Shown one piece after another: positions 8,940 to 16,869 of a stretch of DNA of 64,000 nt. A program made the position numbers and the translations under genes. Every line of letters starts with the position of its first letter. The stretch's first letter is position 1. Under the pieces are notes generated by a model. It made no database searches, had not been told where the DNA came from, and was given only the letters and a program-made list of their open reading frames with translations. Location of the stretch: positions 28,536 to 92,535 of the forward strand of contig NZ_BAABAQ010000021.1 of assembly GCF_039537505.1 (NCBI RefSeq), given 5' to 3'. This stretch comes from Streptosporangium oxazolinicum. GTDB lineage: Bacteria > Actinomycetota > Actinomycetes > Streptosporangiales > Streptosporangiaceae.

Positions 8940-9470
8940 GAGGCTTCTCCCATCATCGAAACCGTGTCTACAAATGGTACGGCTACCGCCCGGTGCGTGA
9001 GACGCCTGTCCATGCCGCGAGACATCCGGCTCGTGACCACACGTTCCGTGAACAGCGCACGGGCACGATCGGCGTACCGGACGAGGTGACGCGGCGGTGA
9101 CGAGGCGGGGGGCGGCGAGGCGCCGCGCAGGTCACGCGCAGGTCGTCGGGACGGTTCCGGGACGCCGACGGGGCACGGGGTGGGCACCGGGGCGGCGGCC
9201 GGCGGGCCCGATACGGGCCCAGGGTGTTCTCCGACACTACCAAGGTCTCCGCGCCCGGCGAACCCGGGGCGAGCGGCACCCGGGGCGGCTCCCCGGCCAC
9301 CCGCCTCGGTCACCCGACGCGTCGCCCGCGACGGGCGCCCGCGCGGAAGGGGAGAGCGGGAAGGGGGAGACGGGAGTCGCCGGGCCGGGGCGCCGGAGCG
9401 GGGCTGACTCCCGTCGGTCCCGGCGGGAGAGAAGCGGTCGTGCGAGAACGGGCCTGCGGGACGTCCGGAA
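8940..9470. other. Intergenic region ilvD-NERD gene
   Basis: This 531-base gap separates two minus-strand genes. It contains the 5' region of ilvD and a GC-rich stretch with the inverted pair GACGGGAGTC/GACTCCCGTC (9369-9378 and 9406-9415), a plausible terminator for the upstream NERD gene. No convincing gene or leader peptide was seen. Confidence 0.5.
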
Positions 9471-10304
9471 TCAGTTCTCCGGGTAGCGGGCGGGCAGCAC
9501 CTGCTCGGCGGCCTCGAAGATCCTGTCGATCTCGGCGTCGGTGAGTGAGCGTTCCCGCTTGGTGATCCATTTACGGACACGACTGCCGTCGAATACGTCG
9601 ACCTCGCGGACGTTGAGGACCTTCCAGGGGATGGCCGGGCCGTAGATCGCCAGGGACGGCACGATCGTGACCTCGCGGCCCAGCTCGGCGCCGATCAGCT
9701 CTCCGGCCTGGGAGGCCTCCCAGCGGGCCTCGTCGAGGCGGGGCTTCTGGCTGAACGGGCCGTGGAAGAGCTTGCGGTGCGACTGGACGCGGACCGGCAG
9801 GCGCTTGTCCCACTTCTCGGAGTCGACCGCGTAGACGCCGGTGGGGCCCACGACCAGATGGTCGATCTGGGCCTCGCTGCCGGGGATCGCACGGGCGTGC
9901 AGGGTGCGGTAACCCCCGCGCTCCAGCCGCTTCAGCTGCATCTCCGTGCGCCGCTCCGCGACCGAGGCGCGCCGCCAGGCGGGCACCGAGGAGTTGGAGC
10001 GGGCGCGCAGCACCGTGTCGACGATCGCGGCCACCACGGCGGCGGTGAAGCCCAGCGGCCAGCTGGCCAGCAGGATGCCCGCGAGCACGCCGACGCCGAC
10101 CGCGATGAGGGCGCGCCGGCGCAGATGGCGGTACTTCGGGTGGTCGAGCAGGCCGCGCAGCGAGGCGCGCTCGACGGGTGCGTACGTAGACGCTGGCGCG
10201 GCGGGTCGAGACGTCGGCCGGTCCTCGGCCTGTCGGTCACTGACCCAAATCGGTGACGTAGTGTTACCGTCTTCTGGTACCTGACCGGAATCCACGTAAC
10301 TCAC
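9471..10304 (-). CDS. NERD-domain membrane protein
   Basis: A 277-residue protein. An N-terminal polar segment is followed by two close membrane helices (about residues 66-96, ALIAVGVGVLAGILLASWPLG then FTAAVVAAIVDTVL) and a cytoplasmic NERD (nuclease-related) domain: AQIDHLVVGPTGVYAVDSEKWDKRLPVRV, about 150-180. NERD domains resemble Holliday-junction-resolvase-type nucleases with a D..[DE]xK core. Here the usual DSK reads DSEK, so the catalytic lysine is shifted or lost. Start GTG at 10304. No neighbouring helicase or kinase domain gives a function. Confidence 0.85.
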   Translation of the reverse strand: MSYVDSGQVPEDGNTTSPIWVSDRQAEDRPTSRPAAPASTYAPVERASLRGLLDHPKYRHLRRRALIAVGVGVLAGILLASWPLGFTAAVVAAIVDTVLRARSNSSVPAWRRASVAERRTEMQLKRLERGGYRTLHARAIPGSEAQIDHLVVGPTGVYAVDSEKWDKRLPVRVQSHRKLFHGPFSQKPRLDEARWEASQAGELIGAELGREVTIVPSLAIYGPAIPWKVLNVREVDVFDGSRVRKWITKRERSLTDAEIDRIFEAAEQVLPARYPEN

Positions 10305-10689
10305 GGTAGCTGACGTCCTTGGGGGTGCCTAGTATTGCGTATCTCATACTTTTGTGACCGCCGTCACCCGCTTGGCGCTGCTATGAACCGGGTAGCCTAG
10401 GGCTTTTCGTTCTGGACGACCGGGTGTTCTGCGCCTGCCGCGCGGGGCGTGACCCACGTTCACGATCTTAACGCCATGGAGCGGCCGGCCGGCGGTGAAC
10501 CTCCCGCCGCACCGGAGCGCCGAGGGTCTGCCGATCGGCGTGATGCCGACCCGGGGGTTCGGCGGCGAGGGTCCCCTGATCTCCGCGTCGTCGCGGATCG
10601 AGGCCGCCAGAAGGGGGTTTCCGGGGCGAGCGCGGGCCCGCCGCCCGGTAGCCCTCGACGGGTGGTCGGCGCCGGGTTACTTTTGAGGT
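10305..10689. other. Intergenic region with promoters and a long untranslated stretch
   Basis: This 385-base gap separates divergent genes. It carries an AT-rich patch with AGTAT-N10-ATACT (10330-10349) close to the NERD gene, and a forward promoter candidate TTGGCG (10372) / TAGCCT (10393-10398). About 290 bases without a convincing ORF then follow, ending with TACTTT six bases before the GTG at 10690. A non-coding transcript is possible but unproven. Confidence 0.4.
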
Positions 10690-10989
10690 GTGGACAGTGC
10701 GATCGAGGTCTTCGGCTTTCTCGTCGGAGTCTCCGGCGGTCTGTTCGTGCTCATCGTCCTGCTCGTGACGATGCCCGGCAGGATGCGCGACCACGCCGCG
10801 AGGAGCACCTCGGCGGGCGCGGTCTGGCTGGGTGGCCCGTTGGGCAGCGAGCGGGGGATCACCGACTCGGTCCTGGTGCTCACCGAGCGGCGTCCGGCCC
10901 GGCCCCCGGCGCCGGAGGTCGACTGGGTCTCGCTCGCGGAGACCTCCGAGCCCGGACGGCACACCGGCGGGGCGTCGGCGGCCTGGTGA
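10690..10989 (+). CDS. Small single-pass membrane protein, unknown function
   Basis: A 99-residue protein with one N-terminal membrane helix (VFGFLVGVSGGLFVLIVLLVTM, about residues 7-28), then a basic turn (PGRMRDHAAR) and a hydrophilic tail containing ERGITDSVLVLTERR. No family was recognised. A -10-like TACTTT ends 6 bases before the GTG, so a leaderless start fits. The stop overlaps an in-frame GTG of the next gene and the two genes are probably co-transcribed. Confidence 0.6.
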   Translation: MDSAIEVFGFLVGVSGGLFVLIVLLVTMPGRMRDHAARSTSAGAVWLGGPLGSERGITDSVLVLTERRPARPPAPEVDWVSLAETSEPGRHTGGASAAW

Positions 10990-11045
10990 CCTCGGTCGAT
11001 GAGTCGCGAGACCATCGCCGAACCGGTGAAGGCGAGGTGACGGAG

Positions 11046-11408
11046 ATGCTCACCCTGACCTCGACACAGGGGGACGATGTCCGCGAGGCCCTGCGGACGG
11101 CGGAACGGCGTACCGGCCTGCGCTTCGCCGCCTACCTCGGTCCGGCGATCGGGCCGCGCCGCCACTTCTCCGAGCGGCTGCACGCCGCGCTGGGGGCCGA
11201 CGCCGACAGGGCCGTGCTCGTCTTCGTGGACCAGCGGGGCAAAGCCCTGGAGATCGTCACGGGCTCCCTGGCCGGGAAGTGGCTGCCCGACGCCGAGTGC
11301 CGCGTGGCCGCGACGTCGATGGCCGCGATGTTCGGCCTGGGTGACCTGGTGGGCGGGCTGGTCACCGGGGTCCTGCTGCTCGCGGACCAGGCGTCGCGCC
11401 GCCGATGA
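11046..11408 (+). CDS. DUF5130-like protein
   Basis: A 120-residue protein resembling the actinobacterial DUF5130 family, distantly related to TPM-type domains (LRFAAYLGPAIGPRRHFSERLHAALG, AVLVFVDQRGKALEIVTG, FGLGDLVGGLVTGVLLLAD). Function is unknown in the family. The ATG at 11046 has GAGGTG about 8 bases upstream. GTGs at 11037 and 10986 are in frame, and the latter would overlap the upstream stop. The pairing with the small membrane protein suggests a shared envelope-associated role, which is inference. Confidence 0.7.
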   Translation: MLTLTSTQGDDVREALRTAERRTGLRFAAYLGPAIGPRRHFSERLHAALGADADRAVLVFVDQRGKALEIVTGSLAGKWLPDAECRVAATSMAAMFGLGDLVGGLVTGVLLLADQASRRR

Positions 11409-11492
11409 TCCTGCCCGGCCCCGCCGGACAGAATGATCGCGCAGGCGGTCCTTCCGGGCGGGACGAGGGTGGTTTTCCCGGATAATCGGCTC

Positions 11493-12068
11493 GTGCTGAG
11501 GATCAGGTGGGACGCGCTGCGGGGTCGCTCCCGCAGGAGGTTCACGGCGGAACGGGAGCCCGGCAGGATCCTCGACTACGTCCAGGCGACGCTCGCGGAC
11601 GCCCGCCGGAGGGTCCGCGGGGAGGACGAGACGGCGGCCATCCTGCTGTTCACGACGGGGGCCGCCGCCGGCGTCGTCGTCGTCGGCCTGCTGAACGGCC
11701 ACTGGAGGCCCGGCGAGCTGTCCAGCAAGGTCGAGTGGCTCTGGTGGACGAGCATGTTCTTCTGGCTGATGGGGATCCTCGTGCTCGCCGGAGCCCTCTG
11801 GCGCCGTACCGCCGGGCTCGCGGCCAGGGCCCTGGAGCGGCGCCGCTTCTACCCCGGCGGGTTCGCCGGGGACCCGACGCCGGGACCGGACCCCCGGCTG
11901 GGGTACGAGGTGGGATCGAGCGCGGGGGTCGACCTGCTCGTCCTGGAGATCAGGAGGCTCAACGCCCTCGGGGACGCCAAGCGGCGCTTCGTCCGCCGGG
12001 GTGTCCTGCTCATGACGGTCTCCGTCGCCTGCTGCGCGCTGTCGGTGTTCGTCGACGGCCGGCTCTGA
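11493..12068 (+). CDS. Pycsar-effector-like (DUF5706-type) membrane protein
   Basis: From the GTG at 11493 the protein has 191 residues; an in-frame ATG at 11433 would add 20. A soluble helix (ILDYVQATLADARRRVRG) leads into two hydrophobic segments (ILLFTTGAAAGVVVVGLL and WWTSMFFWLMGILVLAGALW), a cytosolic loop, the helix LLVLEIRRLNALGDAKRR, and a third membrane span near the C terminus. This resembles PycTM/DUF5706 effectors, which damage membranes when a Pycsar cyclase makes cCMP or cUMP. No cyclase lies in the window. GATAAT six bases before the GTG supports the shorter, leaderless start. The family call is by eye only. Confidence 0.55.
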   Translation: MLRIRWDALRGRSRRRFTAEREPGRILDYVQATLADARRRVRGEDETAAILLFTTGAAAGVVVVGLLNGHWRPGELSSKVEWLWWTSMFFWLMGILVLAGALWRRTAGLAARALERRRFYPGGFAGDPTPGPDPRLGYEVGSSAGVDLLVLEIRRLNALGDAKRRFVRRGVLLMTVSVACCALSVFVDGRL

Positions 12069-12086
12069 GTCTCCGGGCCCGCCCGG

Positions 12087-13073
12087 TCAGGGCTGGAGAA
12101 GCTTCACCAGGTACGTGCTGATGTCCGCCAGCAGCGTCGAGGGCTTTACCGGGGCGCCCGCGACGGCGGAGAACAGGGCCGGCAACCCCGGCAGTGGGAA
12201 GCCGTCGTCGTCGGACGCCTCGCCGCCCACGCCGTTCTTGGCCAGGACGGATCGGCTGCGCTCCCAGGCCTCGGTGACCTCCTCGGGGGAGGGCACGCCG
12301 AACCCGTGGCCCACCGGGGCCGCGTGGCGCAACCGCACCAGCGGGGTCTCCGAGAAGGCCAGGGCCACCCGGGAACGCAGCGCGAGGTCGTCGCGGCGGT
12401 CCGGCTTTACCCAGTCCATCGCGGTGCAGGGGTTGCGGCACTCGGCCACGCAGGTGGCCAGCGCCCCGGCCACCTGGCTGTGCTGGCGGTCGAAGTAGGC
12501 GCGCCACCCCTCGGCGGGCTCCCCGGCCACCCGCAGGGTCCGGTTCACGGCCGACTGCTCGGCCCTCGTGTGGTCGCAGTCGCGGTCGCCGATCACCCCG
12601 AACCTGCTGCCCGGCGCGGTGAGCCCCTCCGGCCAGCGCGCCGGGTCCCCGGCGTTGCCGAGCACCGGTTCGAAGGCGAGCAGCGGGAGATACTCGCTGG
12701 CGATGTGCACGGCGGCGACCATGGGGCTCAGCTCGCGGCGGTGCCACCTGACCGCGATGACCTCCAGCAGCAGCCCGTACGCGGGCCGCAGTGACTCCAG
12801 CGCGCCGCGCGGCTGCTCGCGGGGCGTCTGCGGCATCGTGCAGGCCCGCGCCCGCCGCCGCAGGTCACTCGGCACGGCCCGCGCTTCGGCGGCGAAGTCC
12901 TCCGCGTCGAGCGAGAGCAGCCGCTGGCCGAACTCGCACGCCGCCTCGATGTTGGCCGCGTCCGCCACGACGCCCGAGGCGAGGGCGCCGACATCGCCGA
13001 AGGCGTATCTCCGGGCCAGGGAGACGAGCAGGTCACGCGCCGATTCCACGTGATTTACCCTCTCATGACCCAT
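12087..13073 (-). CDS. Conserved hypothetical Cys-containing protein
   Basis: I do not recognise this 328-residue protein. It is soluble, mostly helical in appearance, and has a Cys/His/Asp-rich middle: GDRDCDHTRAEQSAVNRTL and CVAECRNPCTAMDWVKP. A late Pro-rich segment reads FPLPGLPALF. It has no signal peptide or membrane span. AGAGGG sits 8 bases before a GTG at 13049, which may be the true start rather than the ATG at 13073. It follows pepN on the same strand but is separated by two strong hairpins, so it is probably transcribed separately. Confidence 0.65.
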   Translation of the reverse strand: MGHERVNHVESARDLLVSLARRYAFGDVGALASGVVADAANIEAACEFGQRLLSLDAEDFAAEARAVPSDLRRRARACTMPQTPREQPRGALESLRPAYGLLLEVIAVRWHRRELSPMVAAVHIASEYLPLLAFEPVLGNAGDPARWPEGLTAPGSRFGVIGDRDCDHTRAEQSAVNRTLRVAGEPAEGWRAYFDRQHSQVAGALATCVAECRNPCTAMDWVKPDRRDDLALRSRVALAFSETPLVRLRHAAPVGHGFGVPSPEEVTEAWERSRSVLAKNGVGGEASDDDGFPLPGLPALFSAVAGAPVKPSTLLADISTYLVKLLQP

Positions 13074-13194
13074 GAACGACGGGACCGGTGTCCACGCACA
13101 GCGAGACGCGGGACGCTTCCCACGCTTGACGACTATTTCTATCAGTGTTTACCGGAAACCACTTAAAGCGTCGCCTCGGGGAGACCGGGAGACA

Positions 13195-13221
13195 CGCCCC
13201 TCGCTGTGACGGCGAGGGGCG
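13195..13221 (-). terminator. Second hairpin downstream of pepN
   Basis: A perfect 10-bp stem, CGCCCCTCGC with GCGAGGGGCG, and a 7-base loop, lying just beyond the larger hairpin after the pepN stop. Confidence 0.6.
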
Positions 13222-13225
13222 TCCG

Positions 13226-13271
13226 CGTGCCGGGTCTCCGAGCCTCTTGAGAGGCCCGGAGACCCGGCACG
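13226..13271 (-). terminator. pepN terminator hairpin
   Basis: A 21-bp stem with one mismatch and a TTGA loop, immediately after the pepN stop at 13288. Together with the 13195-13221 hairpin it forms a tandem terminator. Confidence 0.75.
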
Positions 13272-13287
13272 TTCGCGTGAGGCGGGG

Positions 13288-15855
13288 TCAGCCCGCCGAG
13301 GCGTCCTTGGCCTGGGCGCGCAGGGCGCGGCCGATGCCGTCGGCGCCTTCGAGCAGCAGGCGCTTGAGGGCCTGCGGCGGCTGGGTGGACGAGATGAGGT
13401 CCTGGGTCCTGGCGACCGTCCCGGGGGAGATGTTCAGCGCCGGGTAGCAGCCGTTCGCGAAGTTCTGGGCGCTGTCGGAGGTCCAGGACTTCCAGATCCT
13501 GCCGATCTCCTCGAAGTACCTCTCCCCGTACGGCTCCAGCAGGTCCGGGTGGCGCGGGTCCATGAAACCGACGAGCGTCGAGCGGAGCAGCGCGCCGCTC
13601 AGCTTGCCCTCGACGATCGCGGCCCAGGCGTTCGCCTTGCCCTGGGCCGTCGGGATCCCGGCGCGGCAGAGCGCGGCGGAGCGCTCGCCCGTCGCGGTGG
13701 CGTCGCGCAGCAGCTCCTGGGCGACGTCCTCCTCGCCGAGCAGGCCGCCGGAGACCAGGGCGCCGGTCAGCGTCCAGCGCAGGTCGGTGTCGACGACGAG
13801 GCCGTCGAGCACCGTCTCGCCGTCCAGCAGCCCCTTCAGGAACGCCAGGTCCTCGGTGGAGGCGGCCACGGCCGACAGCGCGTTCAGGTAGGCGAGCTGG
13901 TGGTCGGAGCCGGGCTCGGCCGAGGTGACCAGGCGGCGCAGCGCGGCGGCGAGCCGGGCCAGGCCCTCGGGGCGCCAGGCGGGGTCGGCGTACTGCTGGA
14001 CGGCCAGGCGGGCCTGGCGGAGCACGGTCTGGGCGACCGTGATGTCCGTGACCGACTCGATGTTGGAGATGACCAGGGTGAGGTAGTCGCGGGTGGACAT
14101 CTCGGCGTCGCGGGTCATGTCCCAGGCGGCCGACCAGCACAGCGCGCGGGGCAGGGACTCGGTGAACCTGCCGATGCCGCCCTCCGTCACGGTCCGCAGC
14201 GACCGCTCGTCGAGCCTGACCTTGGCGTACGTCAGGTCGTCGTCGTTGATCAGGATCAGGTCCGGCTGGACCTCGCCGACCAGCTCGGCCACGGCCGTGC
14301 GCGCGCCGACGACGTCCAGCTCGACCCGCTTGACGCGGACCAGCTCGCCGTCCCGCACGGAGTACAGGCCGATGGCGACGCGGTGCGAGCGCAGCGTCGG
14401 GTAGTCGGCCGGGGCCTCCTGGAGCACGTCGAACTCCAGGAAACGGCCCTCGGGGTCGACGGTGAACGACGGGCGCAGCGTGTTGACCCAGGAGGTCTCC
14501 AGCCACTCCTTCGACCAGGAGGACAGGTCGCGCCCCGAGGTGCGCTCCAGCGCGCCGAGCAGGTCCGCGAGCGTGGTGTTGCCCCAGGCGTGCTCGTTGA
14601 AGTAGGCGCGGACCCCGGCCAGGAAGTTGTCCAGCCCCACGTAGGCGACGAGCTGCTTGAGGACCGAGGCGCCCTTGGCGTACGTGATCCCGTCGAAGTT
14701 GACCTCGACCGCGTGCATGTCGACGATGTCGGCGGCGATCGGGTGGGTCGAGGGCAGCTGGTCCTGGCGGTAGGCCCAGGCCTTCTCGACGTTGGCGAAG
14801 GTCGTCCAGGCGCCCTGGCCCCAGCGGGTGGCCTCGGCCTGGCAGAGCACCGAGGCGTAGGTGGCGAACGACTCGTTCAGCCACAGGTCGTCCCACCAGC
14901 GCATGGTGACCAGGTCACCGAACCACATGTGCGCCATCTCGTGCAGGATCGTCTCGGCGCGGCGCTCGATCACCGCGTCCGTGACGCGCGAGCGGAAGAC
15001 GTAGTCCTCCAGGAAGGTCACGCAGCCCGCGTTCTCCATCGCCCCGGCGTTGAACTCGGGGACGAAGAGCTGGTCGTACTTCCCGAACGGGTAGCGGACG
15101 CCGAAGACGCGGTGGAAGAAGTCGAAGCCCTGCCTGGTCACCTCGAAGAGGTTGTCCGCGTCGAGGTGCTCGGCGAGCGAGGCCCGGCAGTACAGCCCCA
15201 GCGGGATGCCGTCGTGCTCGGAGGTCACCTTGTGGTACGGCCCGGCGCACAGCGCGGTGATGTAGGTCGACATCACCGGGGAGGGCGGGAAGTGCCAGCG
15301 CCTGGCCGCCTGCTGCGCGCCGTGCTTGCCGTGGTGCTCGGCCAGCTCCTCGGAGGTGTCGGGCGCCGCGTTGGAGATGACCTCCCAGTGGGACGGCGCG
15401 AGCACGGTCAGCTCGAAGGTGGCCTTGAGGTCGGGCTGGTCGAAGCACGCGTACATCCGGTGCGCGTCGGCCGTCTCGAACTGGCTGTGCAGGTAGACGC
15501 TCTTGTCGACCGGATCGACGAAGCGGTGCAGGCCCTCGCCGGTGCGGCTGTAGGAACAGTCGGCGTCCACGCGCAGCTCGTTGGTCTCGGCCAGGCCCGG
15601 CAGCGGCAGCCGCCCGGTCTCCGGGTCGTAGCCGCTCACGTCCAGCTCGACGCCGTTCAGGACGGCCTTGCGCACCTTCGCGCCGGCCAGGTCGACGAAC
15701 GTCCCCGCACCCGGCCGGGTGCTGGTGAAGCGGACCGTGGTGACGCTCTCGAAGCGCTCCTCACCCTCGGTCAGGTCGAGCTCCACCGTATAGGACCGCA
15801 CGCTGAGCAGCCGTGCGCGCTCGCGCGCCTCGTCACGGGTCAGATTGCCTGCCAC
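13288..15855 (-). CDS. pepN: Aminopeptidase N (M1 metallopeptidase)
   Basis: An 855-residue cytoplasmic M1 aminopeptidase that removes N-terminal residues from peptides. The exopeptidase motif GAMEN is near residue 268, and the zinc site HEMAH-x18-E (HEMAHMWFGDLV, then LWLNESFATY) is at about 304-327. The order is M1 N-terminal beta domain, catalytic domain, then the long helical ERAP1_C-like domain to the C terminus, matching the actinobacterial PepN length. The GTG start at 15855 has GAGGGAG upstream. Two terminators follow. Confidence 0.96.
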   Translation of the reverse strand: MAGNLTRDEARERARLLSVRSYTVELDLTEGEERFESVTTVRFTSTRPGAGTFVDLAGAKVRKAVLNGVELDVSGYDPETGRLPLPGLAETNELRVDADCSYSRTGEGLHRFVDPVDKSVYLHSQFETADAHRMYACFDQPDLKATFELTVLAPSHWEVISNAAPDTSEELAEHHGKHGAQQAARRWHFPPSPVMSTYITALCAGPYHKVTSEHDGIPLGLYCRASLAEHLDADNLFEVTRQGFDFFHRVFGVRYPFGKYDQLFVPEFNAGAMENAGCVTFLEDYVFRSRVTDAVIERRAETILHEMAHMWFGDLVTMRWWDDLWLNESFATYASVLCQAEATRWGQGAWTTFANVEKAWAYRQDQLPSTHPIAADIVDMHAVEVNFDGITYAKGASVLKQLVAYVGLDNFLAGVRAYFNEHAWGNTTLADLLGALERTSGRDLSSWSKEWLETSWVNTLRPSFTVDPEGRFLEFDVLQEAPADYPTLRSHRVAIGLYSVRDGELVRVKRVELDVVGARTAVAELVGEVQPDLILINDDDLTYAKVRLDERSLRTVTEGGIGRFTESLPRALCWSAAWDMTRDAEMSTRDYLTLVISNIESVTDITVAQTVLRQARLAVQQYADPAWRPEGLARLAAALRRLVTSAEPGSDHQLAYLNALSAVAASTEDLAFLKGLLDGETVLDGLVVDTDLRWTLTGALVSGGLLGEEDVAQELLRDATATGERSAALCRAGIPTAQGKANAWAAIVEGKLSGALLRSTLVGFMDPRHPDLLEPYGERYFEEIGRIWKSWTSDSAQNFANGCYPALNISPGTVARTQDLISSTQPPQALKRLLLEGADGIGRALRAQAKDASAG

Positions 15856-16076
15856 TACCGCTCCCTCTTCACAACTTCCCCCGCTCCATTGCTAAGGGGT
15901 GACTGAATCCTGCCACGTAAGGCCGCACAGCGCCGCTTCGCCTCAGCCTGCGGACCGATACCCAGATTTGAGAATAAAGAGGCATGTCAAGGTATTAATC
16001 CACCTGTGGAATAGGGAACTCCGCCGTCCGGGTTGTCGCTACCGAAGCAGCCTCACGACCAGGAAGCGGAACGAAG

Positions 16077-16697
16077 ATGACTGAGCGAACCCCCGTTGAT
16101 CTCTGGTTCGATCCCTTCTGCCCATTCGCGTGGATGACCTCTCGCTGGTTGCTGGAGGTGGAGAAGGTGCGGCCGATCGAGCCACGCTGGCACATCATGA
16201 GCCTCAACGTGCTGAACGAGGACAAGGACGTCCCCGAGAGCTACCGCGAGATGATCGCCAAGGCCATCGGACCGGTCCGGGTGGTCACCGCCGTGCAGGA
16301 GAAGTACGACTCCGAGACGGTGGGCCGCCTCTACACCGAGCTGGGCACCCGTTTCCACAACCGGGGCAGGGTCAAGGAGCTCGACAGGCTCCGCGAGACC
16401 GTCGAGGAGGCGCTGGAGGCCGCGGGGCTCGACCGCGCGTTCGCCGACGCGATGGACTCGACGGAGTTCGACGAGGCCCTGCGCGCCTCGCACAACGACG
16501 GCATCGACCGGGTCGGCCAGGAGGTCGGCACCCCGGTGATCTCCGTCGAGGGCGTCGCCTTCTTCGGCCCGGTCATCTCGCCGGCCCCCAAGGGTGAGGA
16601 GGCGGGCAAACTCTGGGACGGCGTGCGCCTGGTGGCGGGCACCGACGGCTTCTTCGAGCTCAAGCGCTCCAGGACCCGGCCGCCGATCTTCGACTGA
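16077..16697 (+). CDS. DsbA-family protein, mycothiol-dependent nitroreductase-like (Rv2466c type)
   Basis: A 206-residue thioredoxin-fold protein with a helical insertion. The active-site segment is DPFCPFAWMTSRWLLEVEKVRP (residues about 12-33), so the usual CxxC is CPFA with a single catalytic Cys, as in the Rv2466c family, which uses mycothiol to reduce nitro-drugs and disulfides. The cis-Pro stretch is EVGTPVISVEG. The lone Cys fits a mixed-disulfide mechanism with mycothiol. It is divergent from pepN across a 221-base AT-richer gap. Confidence 0.88.
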   Translation: MTERTPVDLWFDPFCPFAWMTSRWLLEVEKVRPIEPRWHIMSLNVLNEDKDVPESYREMIAKAIGPVRVVTAVQEKYDSETVGRLYTELGTRFHNRGRVKELDRLRETVEEALEAAGLDRAFADAMDSTEFDEALRASHNDGIDRVGQEVGTPVISVEGVAFFGPVISPAPKGEEAGKLWDGVRLVAGTDGFFELKRSRTRPPIFD

Positions 16698-16785
16698 GCC
16701 GTTCCTCGCCGGTCTCCGCCCGCCGGTGCCGCCCGTCGCGCGCGACCGCGCCGGACGGCCCGGCCCCGCCGCGTCCACCCGTAGT

Positions 16786-16818
16786 GCTCCCGTACAAAGA
16801 TCATCTCTGTACGGGAGC
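16786..16818 (+). terminator. Terminator after the nitroreductase-like gene
   Basis: An 11-bp perfect stem (GCTCCCGTACA with TGTACGGGAGC), extended inward by three further pairs after one mismatch. It lies between the nitroreductase-like and aldehyde dehydrogenase genes. Confidence 0.6.
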
Positions 16819-16869
16819 CACGCCCCGCTCGCCCTCGCGTAACAGCGGCACGCACGCCAGGATGAGAGC

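Noticed and set aside
11433..13073. Complete Pycsar defence locus
   Set aside because: Only an effector-like protein is present; neither neighbour resembles a nucleotidyl cyclase.
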